Shown here: positions 18,690 through 26,971 of the stretch, piece after piece
Layout of the letters: the number at the start of each line of letters is the position of its first letter
How positions within the stretch are numbered: position 1 is the first letter of the stretch
Assembly (NCBI GenBank): GCA_943788935.1
Contig: CALSSE010000023.1
Coordinates: forward strand, 1-64,000
Source of the DNA: an uncultured bacterium
Lineage (GTDB): Bacteria > Myxococcota_A > Bradymonadia > UBA7976 > VGTA01
DNA: 64,000 nt
Direction of reading: 5' to 3'
Program-made: the position numbers and the translations under genes
The notes under the pieces: model-generated
Told to the model about the DNA's origin: nothing
The model's input: only the letters and a program-made list of their open reading frames with translations
The model's database searches: none

Positions 18690-20654
18690 ATGAGGTTCTG
18701 CGTGTCTATCTTGACGAACCCCCATCACCCCACCAAGTCGAACGTTACATCTATCGCTCAGAAGCGACTGTATATCGCTCTATTAACCGCTATCTTAGCG
18801 ATCACTACCTCAGCGGTCTATGCTGAGAAGAATGACCCTGCTCCGGCGTCAAAGGTGGCGACCGCTGACCCCGATAAGGCTTCGGAAGAAGGCGCAGATA
18901 ATACTGACAGCCTCTGGGTGATCAATCCTGATGATAGCCTCGGCTCTGCTGGCTTAGTTGATCTAGATAAGTCAAGCGGTGCGCCGAGGTTTAACTGGGA
19001 TCGCTTGGATCGTGACCGCGCTTCCGATAAAGTTTTTATCGAGCATCATGGATACTTTCGCTTCCGCGCTGACCTCCTCAACAACTTCGACCTCAATACT
19101 TATGATGTCGCCAACCGCAGAGGTACCTCACAGTATCTCCCTCCGCTCACCGACCGAGTAGGGAGTAATCAAAAGGAATCAGATAGCCTCAGCTCTGCTA
19201 ATATCCGCTTTCGTTATGAGCCGACTTTACACGCTACCGAGCGTTTTAGAGTTCACGCTGTACTCGATATCCCTGACAACCTAGTGTTGGGGAGCTCACC
19301 GGATGGTGGCCCATTAAGCGTCAATCAAAGACCTGACGCTCTCCTCGATGGCCTAAGCGGTACCCAAGTACCCGTCGATGGCGCGATGCGTCTCCGTAAC
19401 GCTTGGGGTGTTTGGGAGAACGACCTCGCTCGATTTGATTTTGGTCGTATGCGCCATCATTGGGGTCTTGGTCTGTTCGCTAATGGGGGCGCCTGCTTAG
19501 ACTGTGACTTTGGAGATACAGTCGACCGAGTACAGGTAACAACTCAGCTCTTTGATATCTATCTCAGCGTCTCTTGGGACTTTGTCGCTGAAGGCCCCAC
19601 TGGTTATGGAGTCATCGAGCAAGTGATGGGTCAATCTTGGGATTGGGATCAACGTGATGATGTTGATCAATACTCTATCTCTCTAGGTCAACGAGCGATC
19701 AGCCCCGCTGAACTCGCTCAACAACGGGAAGACCTCCGCTCTGGCAAGTCAATCTTCGAGTGGGGGTTCTATGGCATCATGCGCTCTCAACAGAACGCTG
19801 GCGCTTATCTTGATTTAGAGGCGGCGCAAGCCTCACCGAACACACCAGACCCAGCTGAAGGAGGGTACACTCTCTATCCCGCGAGGCTAGAGCTCTTCAC
19901 CCCCGACCTATATCTCAGCTGGAGAGCTCAACCTAGCCCCAAGAGTGAGTATAGCTTTAAGTTTGAAGCAGTAGGTAACTTTGGAGAGCTCTCTCAGGTC
20001 CCCTTAGCCAGCTTTGACGCTCAAGATACAATCGCGTGCCAAGACCCTAGTCTCCCTGTTGAGCAATGTCCCGACAGTCTTCGCTATCGACCCCAAGAAC
20101 GTATGATCTCTGCGTGGGGTTATGCGCTAGAGTTTGATGCTAAAGACGGAAATATTCGCTATGGTCTACACCATGGTGGAGCCACTGGAGATGACCAATC
20201 AGGTTATTTTGGAGGAAGCGACTACCTCTCTCAAGGCGCTCTCGCCGACCCCAACGCCTATGACCTCAATCTCAATGGATTCCGCTTTGATCGTGATTAT
20301 ATCGTAGATATGATCCTCTTTCGTGAAGTCCTCGGTGGAGTGCATAACGCGCTCTACTTTAAGCCCTACTTCGGTTATGAAGTCCCCAAAGGCCTTGATA
20401 CGTTTTGGGGAGTCAAAGCATCAGCGATCTATGGGATGGCCATGGAGGCAGAGTACACTGCCGGTGGAGAGTCTGGTCTCGGTCTAGAATTCGATCTTGA
20501 GCTCTATCTCTTGCAGACTAACCGCTTCCGTGCTTCAGCGGCCTATGCCATCCTCTTCCCGATGGCAGGCCTCAACCTTCGCTCTAATAATCAAGTCGTC
20601 CGAGAAGCAGAGACCGCTCAAACCTTCCAATTGAACATGGGGATCATGTTCTAA
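18690..20654 (+). CDS. TIGR04551-like outer-membrane beta-barrel protein
   Basis: 654 residues. A hydrophobic segment (LYIALLTAILAITTSAVYA) after a long polar N-terminus looks like a signal peptide cleaved after AVYA. A charged, Ala/Asp-rich linker follows. The rest alternates aromatic and polar residues in the beta-strand pattern of porin-like barrels, with many RFRADLLNNFDLN and RFDFGRMRHHWGLGL type segments and a final strand ending in Phe (FQLNMGIMF), as expected for BAM-inserted proteins. It resembles the TIGR04551 family described from myxobacteria; I base this on pattern, not a search. It lies 25 bp upstream of argH, which may share its transcript. Substrate or role is unknown. Confidence 0.7.
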   Translation: MRFCVSILTNPHHPTKSNVTSIAQKRLYIALLTAILAITTSAVYAEKNDPAPASKVATADPDKASEEGADNTDSLWVINPDDSLGSAGLVDLDKSSGAPRFNWDRLDRDRASDKVFIEHHGYFRFRADLLNNFDLNTYDVANRRGTSQYLPPLTDRVGSNQKESDSLSSANIRFRYEPTLHATERFRVHAVLDIPDNLVLGSSPDGGPLSVNQRPDALLDGLSGTQVPVDGAMRLRNAWGVWENDLARFDFGRMRHHWGLGLFANGGACLDCDFGDTVDRVQVTTQLFDIYLSVSWDFVAEGPTGYGVIEQVMGQSWDWDQRDDVDQYSISLGQRAISPAELAQQREDLRSGKSIFEWGFYGIMRSQQNAGAYLDLEAAQASPNTPDPAEGGYTLYPARLELFTPDLYLSWRAQPSPKSEYSFKFEAVGNFGELSQVPLASFDAQDTIACQDPSLPVEQCPDSLRYRPQERMISAWGYALEFDAKDGNIRYGLHHGGATGDDQSGYFGGSDYLSQGALADPNAYDLNLNGFRFDRDYIVDMILFREVLGGVHNALYFKPYFGYEVPKGLDTFWGVKASAIYGMAMEAEYTAGGESGLGLEFDLELYLLQTNRFRASAAYAILFPMAGLNLRSNNQVVREAETAQTFQLNMGIMF

Positions 20655-20679
20655 AAACACTACATGAGGAATCATCACT

Positions 20680-22110
20680 ATGAGTCAAGGTGATCAAGAT
20701 ACACTAGAGATCCACGCTGAAACCAACGCTCAAACGAACGCCAGCTGGGGTGGCCGCTTCTCCGAAGGACCAGATGAGCTAGTGGCTCGACTCAACGCTT
20801 CAGTCTCTTTTGATCAACGTATGTTCGCTGAAGATATTCGCGGTTCTCAAGTCCATGCGACGATGCTCGGTGCCCAAGGGATCATCGCTGATGAAGAGGC
20901 CACTCTTATCTGCGATGGACTGGAGAAGATCAAGGGAGAAATCGAGAGAGGGGATTGGCAGTGGTCTGACGCGCTTGAAGACGTACATATGAACGTAGAA
21001 GCTAAGTTACGCGAACGTCTTGGTGACGCTGGTGCTCGGTTACACACAGCGCGTAGTCGTAATGATCAAGTCGCTACCGATACTCGAATGTGGTTAATGA
21101 GTCGAATAGATCAGCTCGAAGAGCAGCTGCTCCTCTTGATTCGGGGATTCATCTCCCTAGCTGAAAACAATTTAGACGCCGTTCTTCCCGGGTATACTCA
21201 TCTACAGCGCGCCCAGCCTATTTTGTTCGCTCATCACTTACTCGCCTATGTATCTATGTTTGATCGAGATCTCGGTCGGCTCCGTGACGCGCGAGAGCGT
21301 ATGGCTTGGTCACCGCTAGGCGCAGCCGCTCTAGCTGGAACCCCCTTTCCTATCGATCGACAAATGACCGCCAAAGCCCTCGGGTTCAACGGGGTCATCT
21401 CCAACAGTCTAGACGCAGTCTCTGACCGTGATTTTGCGGTAGAGTTTACTAGTGCCGCGGCGCTCTGCATGGTTCACCTCTCTCGCTGGAGTGAAGAACT
21501 CGTTCTCTGGTCGAGCCAGGAGTTTAGTTTTATAGAGCTCCCCGATGCTTTTTCCACGGGGTCGAGCATTATGCCTCAAAAAAAGAATCCTGACATCCCT
21601 GAGCTTGTCCGAGGCAAGACCGGAAGGGTTATTGGAGATTTAGTGACCTTATTAACTCTCCTCAAAGGGCTACCCCTCGCCTACAATAAAGATATGCAAG
21701 AGGATAAAGAAGCCTTATTTGATGCCGCCGACACCCTTCTAGACTGCGTCACTGTCACCGCCGCGCTCACTCCCCTCTTGCGGGTTGATCAAAAGCGGAT
21801 GCGTGCTGCCTGTGATGAAGGATACGTGACCGCGACCGACGTCGCCGACTACCTCGCGAGCCGAGGCTTACCCTTCAGAGAAGCACATCATGTCGTCGGG
21901 CGACTGGTCCGTTGGTGTATTATGGAGGGGAGAGGACTGACCTCTCTGTCTCTTGAAGAGTTCAAACGATTTTATACAGACTTTGACGAAGAGATCCTCG
22001 AGAAGGTGACAGTAGAGTCTAGCGTCGCCGCTCGATCTAGTGAGGGAGGTACTTCACCGCATCGAGTCCGGGAAGCGCTCCTCCTCGCCAAAGGTAAGTT
22101 TCAAGTCTAG
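20680..22110 (+). CDS. argH: argininosuccinate lyase
   Basis: 476 residues, the normal length for the family. It cleaves argininosuccinate to arginine and fumarate, the last step of arginine synthesis. Diagnostic sequences are WGGRFSEGPDELVARLNASV at the N-terminus, HTARSRNDQVATD, GYTHLQRAQPI, and the fumarase/ASL superfamily signature GSSIMPQKKNPD (catalytic serine at 295/296). A 15-residue polar extension precedes the conserved start. A TGAGGA site lies about 10 bases before the ATG. It follows the barrel gene by 25 bp and converges on the phosphofructokinase gene, with only 3 bp between the two stops. Confidence 0.97.
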   Translation: MSQGDQDTLEIHAETNAQTNASWGGRFSEGPDELVARLNASVSFDQRMFAEDIRGSQVHATMLGAQGIIADEEATLICDGLEKIKGEIERGDWQWSDALEDVHMNVEAKLRERLGDAGARLHTARSRNDQVATDTRMWLMSRIDQLEEQLLLLIRGFISLAENNLDAVLPGYTHLQRAQPILFAHHLLAYVSMFDRDLGRLRDARERMAWSPLGAAALAGTPFPIDRQMTAKALGFNGVISNSLDAVSDRDFAVEFTSAAALCMVHLSRWSEELVLWSSQEFSFIELPDAFSTGSSIMPQKKNPDIPELVRGKTGRVIGDLVTLLTLLKGLPLAYNKDMQEDKEALFDAADTLLDCVTVTAALTPLLRVDQKRMRAACDEGYVTATDVADYLASRGLPFREAHHVVGRLVRWCIMEGRGLTSLSLEEFKRFYTDFDEEILEKVTVESSVAARSSEGGTSPHRVREALLLAKGKFQV

Positions 22111-22113
22111 TGG

Positions 22114-23268
22114 CTAGAAACTTTGATCCTGAGAGATCAAGAGGCTGTTGGCGATATCCCAAAGCTCTGATCCGTCATCTAAAAGTCGGGGAGAATTCTC
22201 AATCACCTCTCGCATCGGTGACCACACCACCTCTGAGCGTTGAATCCCTACCATAATCGACTCTAAAGCCCCCTCATCTAAAGCGGCGTTGGCGGCGGCG
22301 AAGCCAAGTTTGGAGGCGAGTAGATTATCACGAGCGCTTGGCTGTCCTCCACGAGCGATATATCCGATGATGTTCACTCTCGTCTCAAGAGGTCGACCCA
22401 AGAGCTCAGTGATCACTGGGTCTGACTCAACTCGACAGCGTAGCTCCTCAGCAATGCGAGGATTTTTAGAGGCTTTTTTAACCCCCTCAGCCATCACCAC
22501 GATCATCGACCTATACTTTAATTGTAGCGCAGAGCGAATACATGAGACGACTCGATCGAGATCATAACTCTCTGGCTTCTCAGGCACCATAATGGTGGTC
22601 ACACCACCAGCGATACCTGCGGTGAGAGCGAGCCAACCACTAGAGTTACCCATGACCTCCAAGATGACACATCGACGATGACTCTCTATTGTATCTCTGA
22701 GTTTTCTCAAAGCATCGACAGTGTTATTGAGCGCAGTGTCAAATCCGATCGTATCATCAGTTCCCCAAATATCGTTATCGATCGTCCCCGGTACTCCGAC
22801 GAGCGTGAGCCGATCCTGATAACGAGCCTCATAGGCGCTGATGATGTGGGAGAGACCTTTAAAAGACCCCTCTCCGCCGATCACAATAATCCCATCTAAG
22901 CCAAGTTGCCGAAGGTTGACTACAGCAACATCAGTGATCTCAGCTCGTCGCCGATCCCAAGCCTCAGGATCAGGATAGCCTTCTGGGCAAGGTTTAAGCT
23001 CAGGGATACGGCCTGTTCCAATAAAGGTCCCCCCCTTATGCATGATTCCCCTCATCGCTTGCCTTTGAATGCTCTCTAAGTGGTTCACCTCTAGTCGTCC
23101 TGCTAGCCCATTAAGTCCCTCTTTGAAGAGGACCACCTCATGGCTTGGATCATTGGCTTTAATCCTTCTAAAGGCAGCTCTAACTGCCCCATTCATACCT
23201 GGAGAATCTCCCCCACTAGTAAGGATTCCGATCCGTTTCCCTGTCTTCTTTAAAGTCATAATAATCAC
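22114..23268 (-). CDS. 6-phosphofructokinase family protein with altered active-site residues
   Basis: 384 residues. It has the PFK fold signatures ILTSGGDSPGMN, GGTFIGTGR, PGTIDNDIWGTDDTIGF (catalytic Asp164) and GYIARGGQP. The family phosphorylates fructose 6-phosphate. Two residues differ from E. coli PfkA: GGEGS instead of GGDGS (Glu133 for the Mg-binding Asp103) and MGNSSG instead of MGRxxG (Asn208 for Arg162, which contacts the sugar phosphate across the interface). Gly134 (GGEG) matches the ATP- rather than PPi-dependent type. The start is GTG at 23268 or ATG at 23259. It stands alone on the minus strand. It may be a divergent PFK or have a shifted substrate; the fold assignment is firm. 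Confidence 0.88.
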   Translation of the reverse strand: MIIMTLKKTGKRIGILTSGGDSPGMNGAVRAAFRRIKANDPSHEVVLFKEGLNGLAGRLEVNHLESIQRQAMRGIMHKGGTFIGTGRIPELKPCPEGYPDPEAWDRRRAEITDVAVVNLRQLGLDGIIVIGGEGSFKGLSHIISAYEARYQDRLTLVGVPGTIDNDIWGTDDTIGFDTALNNTVDALRKLRDTIESHRRCVILEVMGNSSGWLALTAGIAGGVTTIMVPEKPESYDLDRVVSCIRSALQLKYRSMIVVMAEGVKKASKNPRIAEELRCRVESDPVITELLGRPLETRVNIIGYIARGGQPSARDNLLASKLGFAAANAALDEGALESIMVGIQRSEVVWSPMREVIENSPRLLDDGSELWDIANSLLISQDQSF

Positions 23269-23450
23269 TTATTCTGTTAAAAAGTAGCTCTGTTGATATT
23301 AATTGCGAGTGACCAACTGTCCTCATCTATGGGTCGCTGTACAAAGCGTCAATCTCTCAGTTAATCTATATTCAGCTCCTAAACAAGTGAACTATTCGAA
23401 GACTTATTTACACATTTAAATATTGGTCTACTCTCTATTGTGATAGATCC

Positions 23451-23480
23451 TTGACAGAGAGAGTGATTAAAGCATTAATA
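23451..23480 (+). promoter_or_regulatory. possible sigma-70-type promoter for the FHA/CpaF-like gene
   Basis: A perfect TTGACA (23451-23456) is followed after 17-19 bases by an AT-rich hexamer (ATTAAT/TTAATA/TAATAA at 23474-23481). The start codon at 23515 is preceded by AAAGGAAG. The -35 match is good and the -10 match only fair. Confidence 0.35.
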
Positions 23481-23514
23481 ATCTCCATTCTAGGGTCCAT
23501 CAAAGGAAGAGTGT

Positions 23515-25431
23515 ATGTCTTTCGCAATCGTGATTAATGAGAAGGGCGGCCAACCCAGGCGCCAAGAGTTTTTAAAGGGTGAGATCACCATTGGGCGAGT
23601 TCAAGGTAATGACATCGTCTTACCTAAGCAGAACGTCTCCAAGCGACATAGCCGGGTCGTGCTAAAGAATGGTAAGTTTGTGATTACCGATCTTAAATCG
23701 ACCAACGGGACCTATGTGAACGGTCGAAAAATCACTACGCCTATGGTAATTAAAGAGACCGATAAGATCTATATAGGTGACTTCGTGTTATCGACTGAAT
23801 TGATCGATGGGGTCTCTGAGGGGTCAAGCAACGCGAGCTCTGCTCCTCCGCCGCCACCACCCACAAGCAGTTTACCTGGCTCAAGACCTCCATTTCCCGG
23901 AGGTATGCCATCAAAGACCATCGCCTCTGGCATGTCTCCCTTCGCTCAACAAGACCCCGCCTCAGCTCCTATGACGAGTGTGGCGCCTCCTCCACCGATG
24001 CAAAACGATGGTCCTGCGAGCTCACCATTCGCGCCTCCTGCACCTCCGGTAGCGCCTCCTGCACCTCCGGTAGCGCCTCCTGCACCTCCGGTAGCGCCTC
24101 CTGCACCTCCGGTAGCGCCTCCTGCACCTCCGGTAGCGCCTCCTGCAGCGAGCTCCCCCTTTGGTAATTCTGCTCAGAGGATGACCAGCGACTCGGTACA
24201 GCCTGTCGTCAAAGTAGACAGAGTCATAGAAGAACCCTCGACCTCTGTTCCTAAGACCAGCTCATCTCCTTTTGGAGGTACCAGCGCTCCGTCCTTCCCT
24301 AAGAGCCCCAAGCCTTCTGTCATCTCGAAGCCTCAATCCGCCTCTTCTCCGTCAGCGATGGACATTGACTCCTCCGTATTTGATGGGGTCTCTGAGAACG
24401 CTCCTCTGGTTAAGATTCATCAAGCGCTTAACGATGGTCTCTCTGCTAAAGGCTTGAGTACACCCAATCGTTATCGACCTGGACAAGTACTCAACCCAGA
24501 GCTATTAGATGCCGCCTTTGAGATTCTTCAACCCTACACCGCAGAGCACTCCGAAGAGGTGGTCAGTAAGGTCATTGATGAAGCCTTCAGTGTTGGAGCC
24601 CTTCAGCCTCTCATAGAAGACAGCAGCGTCCGTGAACTCTTCCTCAACGGAGCGCACCACCTCGTTTACTACCGAGTAAATCAAGAGCAATCTACCTCTG
24701 TCCAATCTCCTTTTACTAGCGTTGAGCAAGCTCATCGAGCGGCTCTACGTATTCTAAATGGACTCGGCCAAGAAGGAGCCCAACGCGCTGAGGGGAGACT
24801 CGGTGAATTTAGGGTGTATGTAGACATTAATGGCGCTGAGGGTCCCTATATCTGTCTTCAACGCTCTATCCAAACTGATCAGATCAGCCAACTCGCCTCA
24901 CGAGGTCTGGTCTCTCAAGCGATCAGTGATCAGCTCCCACGCCTCATCGCGCAGGGGGGACATCTTGTCATCGCGAGCCGAAGTACCCGCGCTCAATCTG
25001 TGATCACTTCAGCGATCGCTCTAGAGACCCTCGGACAACACAGAGTCGTTATGATCGGTGCGAGTCATCATCTAGGCAATCGAGCAGGTTGGTTGAGTCT
25101 TGAGGGCAATGACAGCTCACTTAAAAGCGTGGAGAGGCTCTCTCCTGATGCCGTAATCATTCGTGACCAATCGGCGCTCGATGGCACCATTCTCTTCGAG
25201 ACACTCTCTGCCTCATCTCGAGCGATCCTTATGATCACAGCTCGAGATATCCATGGAGCGATCGCGAAGGTCAGGAGAAGGTCAGGTAACGATGATCTAG
25301 CCCTTGAAGCGGTTGATCTCATCGTCTTCGTTGACGAGAATAATGGTCAACCCACGATCAGCGATATCTATAGCCTCACCCAAGGAGCTCAGGTCTATAG
25401 CCAAGGTAACTTGAGTGGAGATCTCGTCTAA
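23515..25431 (+). CDS. FHA domain fused to a degenerate CpaF/type II secretion ATPase
   Basis: 638 residues. The FHA domain (1-95) has ITIGRVQGNDIVL, SKRHSRV and STNGTYVNGRKI, so it should bind phosphothreonine. A Pro/Ala/Ser-rich linker (105-300) includes five APPAPPV repeats. Residues about 320-638 follow the CpaF/TadA plan: an N-terminal subdomain (AFSVGALQPLIEDSSVRELFLNG) and a RecA-like core. The nucleotide motifs have decayed: where CpaF has GGTGSGKT this protein has IASRSTRAQS (about 486-495), and Walker B is SPDAVIIRDQ (543-551) without the GEVRG glutamate. It is therefore probably not an ATPase but a pseudo-enzyme scaffold. A double-FHA gene follows 46 bp later. No pilus genes are nearby. 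Confidence 0.8.
   Translation: MSFAIVINEKGGQPRRQEFLKGEITIGRVQGNDIVLPKQNVSKRHSRVVLKNGKFVITDLKSTNGTYVNGRKITTPMVIKETDKIYIGDFVLSTELIDGVSEGSSNASSAPPPPPPTSSLPGSRPPFPGGMPSKTIASGMSPFAQQDPASAPMTSVAPPPPMQNDGPASSPFAPPAPPVAPPAPPVAPPAPPVAPPAPPVAPPAPPVAPPAASSPFGNSAQRMTSDSVQPVVKVDRVIEEPSTSVPKTSSSPFGGTSAPSFPKSPKPSVISKPQSASSPSAMDIDSSVFDGVSENAPLVKIHQALNDGLSAKGLSTPNRYRPGQVLNPELLDAAFEILQPYTAEHSEEVVSKVIDEAFSVGALQPLIEDSSVRELFLNGAHHLVYYRVNQEQSTSVQSPFTSVEQAHRAALRILNGLGQEGAQRAEGRLGEFRVYVDINGAEGPYICLQRSIQTDQISQLASRGLVSQAISDQLPRLIAQGGHLVIASRSTRAQSVITSAIALETLGQHRVVMIGASHHLGNRAGWLSLEGNDSSLKSVERLSPDAVIIRDQSALDGTILFETLSASSRAILMITARDIHGAIAKVRRRSGNDDLALEAVDLIVFVDENNGQPTISDIYSLTQGAQVYSQGNLSGDLV
24031..24147 (+). repeat. 21-bp in-frame tandem repeat (APPAPPV), 5.5 copies
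   Basis: The unit gcgcctcctgcacctccggta is repeated exactly from 24031 and ends in a partial copy. It encodes a Pro-rich linker between the FHA domain and the CpaF-like domain. Confidence 0.95.
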
Positions 25432-25477
25432 GTTTCACTTTAACTCGAAAATTTGAGAGATAGAAGAGTGAGAGCCT

Positions 25478-26230
25478 ATGTATCTAGTAGTCATCAATGA
25501 TGAGAGGGGCGCCCTCGTATCCGAAAGAGAGCTACGCACCGAGCTTAGCATCGGTCGTACAACGGATAATGAAATCATACTACAAAACTCATCGGTCTCA
25601 CGAAAACATGCCATACTGTATATTGACCATGACATGGTGTTTATCCAAGACTTAGGGAGCGTTAATGGCGTTCAAGTGGATGATGTACCCGTTCAAGGTA
25701 GTGTTCAGGTCACTGAACAGAGTCAGGTCAAAATAGGTACGTTTAAGCTCTTTATCGAATATGTCTCTCCTGCTGAGAGTGAGCGTGGTGGCTTCCAAAC
25801 TGCGGTGGTACACCCCAACCAAGCACACGGTAAGATCGTGGTGATCAATGGTCCTCAAGCGGGCAAGGAATTCTATCTGTTTGAGCCGATCACTAGTATC
25901 GGTAGAACAGAAGAGAATGATATTACTCTCGCACATATCTCAGTGTCTCGTCATCATTCACGGCTTAAACTTGAAGATAATGGCTCTTACGTCGTCACTG
26001 ACCCTAACTCTAGTAACGGGACCTTTGTCCGCAGTAACCGAGTCGTTCAAGGGATGAGAGCGTGGCATGGTGATCAGGTCCGCTTCGGTCAGATCGAATG
26101 TATTCTTGTCGATCCCCTCGGCCAGGGCCTCAGTCAAAGTAACTGGACGCAACGTAAAGAGATCTGGATCGCCCTCGCTGTGATCGCTTTGATCTTCGGC
26201 CTATTCTCTGAGTCAATCTTCGGCCTATAG
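25478..26230 (+). CDS. double-FHA protein with C-terminal membrane anchor
   Basis: 250 residues with two FHA domains. FHA1 (about 1-95) has LSIGRTTDNEIIL, VSRKHAIL and SVNGVQVDD. FHA2 (about 113-205) has TSIGRTEENDITL, VSRHHSRL and NSSNGTFV. Both keep the Gly-Arg and Ser-x-x-His residues that contact phosphothreonine. A hydrophobic helix at the C-terminus (IWIALAVIALIFGLFS, about 229-245) would anchor it by its tail in the inner membrane, FHA domains in the cytoplasm. It lies 46 bp after the FHA/CpaF-like gene and is probably co-transcribed. The Ser/Thr kinase at 34233 is a candidate source of the phosphothreonine, by inference only. Confidence 0.9.
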   Translation: MYLVVINDERGALVSERELRTELSIGRTTDNEIILQNSSVSRKHAILYIDHDMVFIQDLGSVNGVQVDDVPVQGSVQVTEQSQVKIGTFKLFIEYVSPAESERGGFQTAVVHPNQAHGKIVVINGPQAGKEFYLFEPITSIGRTEENDITLAHISVSRHHSRLKLEDNGSYVVTDPNSSNGTFVRSNRVVQGMRAWHGDQVRFGQIECILVDPLGQGLSQSNWTQRKEIWIALAVIALIFGLFSESIFGL

Positions 26231-26242
26231 CGCTAAAGACGA

Positions 26243-26902
26243 TCATTTAACCTTTTGGACTTGTTTTTTCATTTTGGCGATGAGTCCGTCAAAGCCCTCA
26301 GTGGCGATGATCTTGTTGAACTCTTCTCGATAATTATTGACTAAGCTCACCTCATCGATCACGACATCTTCCGCCACATAGAGGGCCTCCCCCTTCTGCT
26401 TTGCTCCTGGGCGAAGAATAAATCGAAGCTCGACCTCCATCTTCTTAGTGATGGCGATCGCCTCGACCTCAGCTCCTCCTTGTTCTCGCTTTGTCTCGTC
26501 CTCATATTCGATTTTTGCCTCTTTATTGGCGCTTCGAATCTTCTTCATATAACTATGAAAGACTAGCTCTTGGAAGAGGCTCATGAAGAGATCACGCTGT
26601 GCCTTATTCAATGTGGGCCAATGTTTACCGAGGCTCACTTCGCTCATCGCCGGGAAGTCCATCATCGGTTGAATCAACTTGAGGAGCTCGCCATCGATCT
26701 TTGTTTTCTCCTTAACTGTGGGTATTGCGGTAGCGGTTAAGGCTAAGACTGAAGCGACTTGAGTCTTTAAGTAATCTGTAGCCGGGGTCTCTGATTTCGC
26801 CCAAGTGAGAGGGGAGGCTAACATGAGGGTGAGGAGCGAGGTCATCACTGATCGTGGCCAAAAGATTTTTTTAGAGGGGAGTGAAGTGAGAGCTTTGCTC
26901 AT
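26243..26902 (-). CDS. mlaC: MlaC-type periplasmic phospholipid-binding protein
   Basis: 219 residues with a signal peptide (VMTSLLTLMLASPLTWA, cleaved about residue 35). The rest fits MlaC/Ttg2D: a helical N-terminal part, then MDFPAMSEVSLGKHWPTLNK (the 'DF..ma...lG..W..ls..q' pattern), a central beta region and VIDEVSLVNNYREEFNKII at the C-terminus. MlaC carries phospholipids between the outer-membrane and inner-membrane Mla complexes. GGAGAAG lies five bases before the ATG at 26902. It follows a TolC-type gene by about 70 bp. No mlaD/E/F is in this window, so the partner transporter must lie elsewhere. Confidence 0.85.
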   Translation of the reverse strand: MSKALTSLPSKKIFWPRSVMTSLLTLMLASPLTWAKSETPATDYLKTQVASVLALTATAIPTVKEKTKIDGELLKLIQPMMDFPAMSEVSLGKHWPTLNKAQRDLFMSLFQELVFHSYMKKIRSANKEAKIEYEDETKREQGGAEVEAIAITKKMEVELRFILRPGAKQKGEALYVAEDVVIDEVSLVNNYREEFNKIIATEGFDGLIAKMKKQVQKVK

Positions 26903-26971
26903 GAGTACTTCTCCAATCGCTGTCGTAGCAGCTGAATATAAAAATGCGAACAGAACACATGTAAGATTGGG

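Noticed and set aside
22123..22140. TTGATC-N6-GATCAA inverted repeat as a terminator between argH and the phosphofructokinase gene
   Set aside because: It is short, lies within the phosphofructokinase C-terminal codons and has no T-run.
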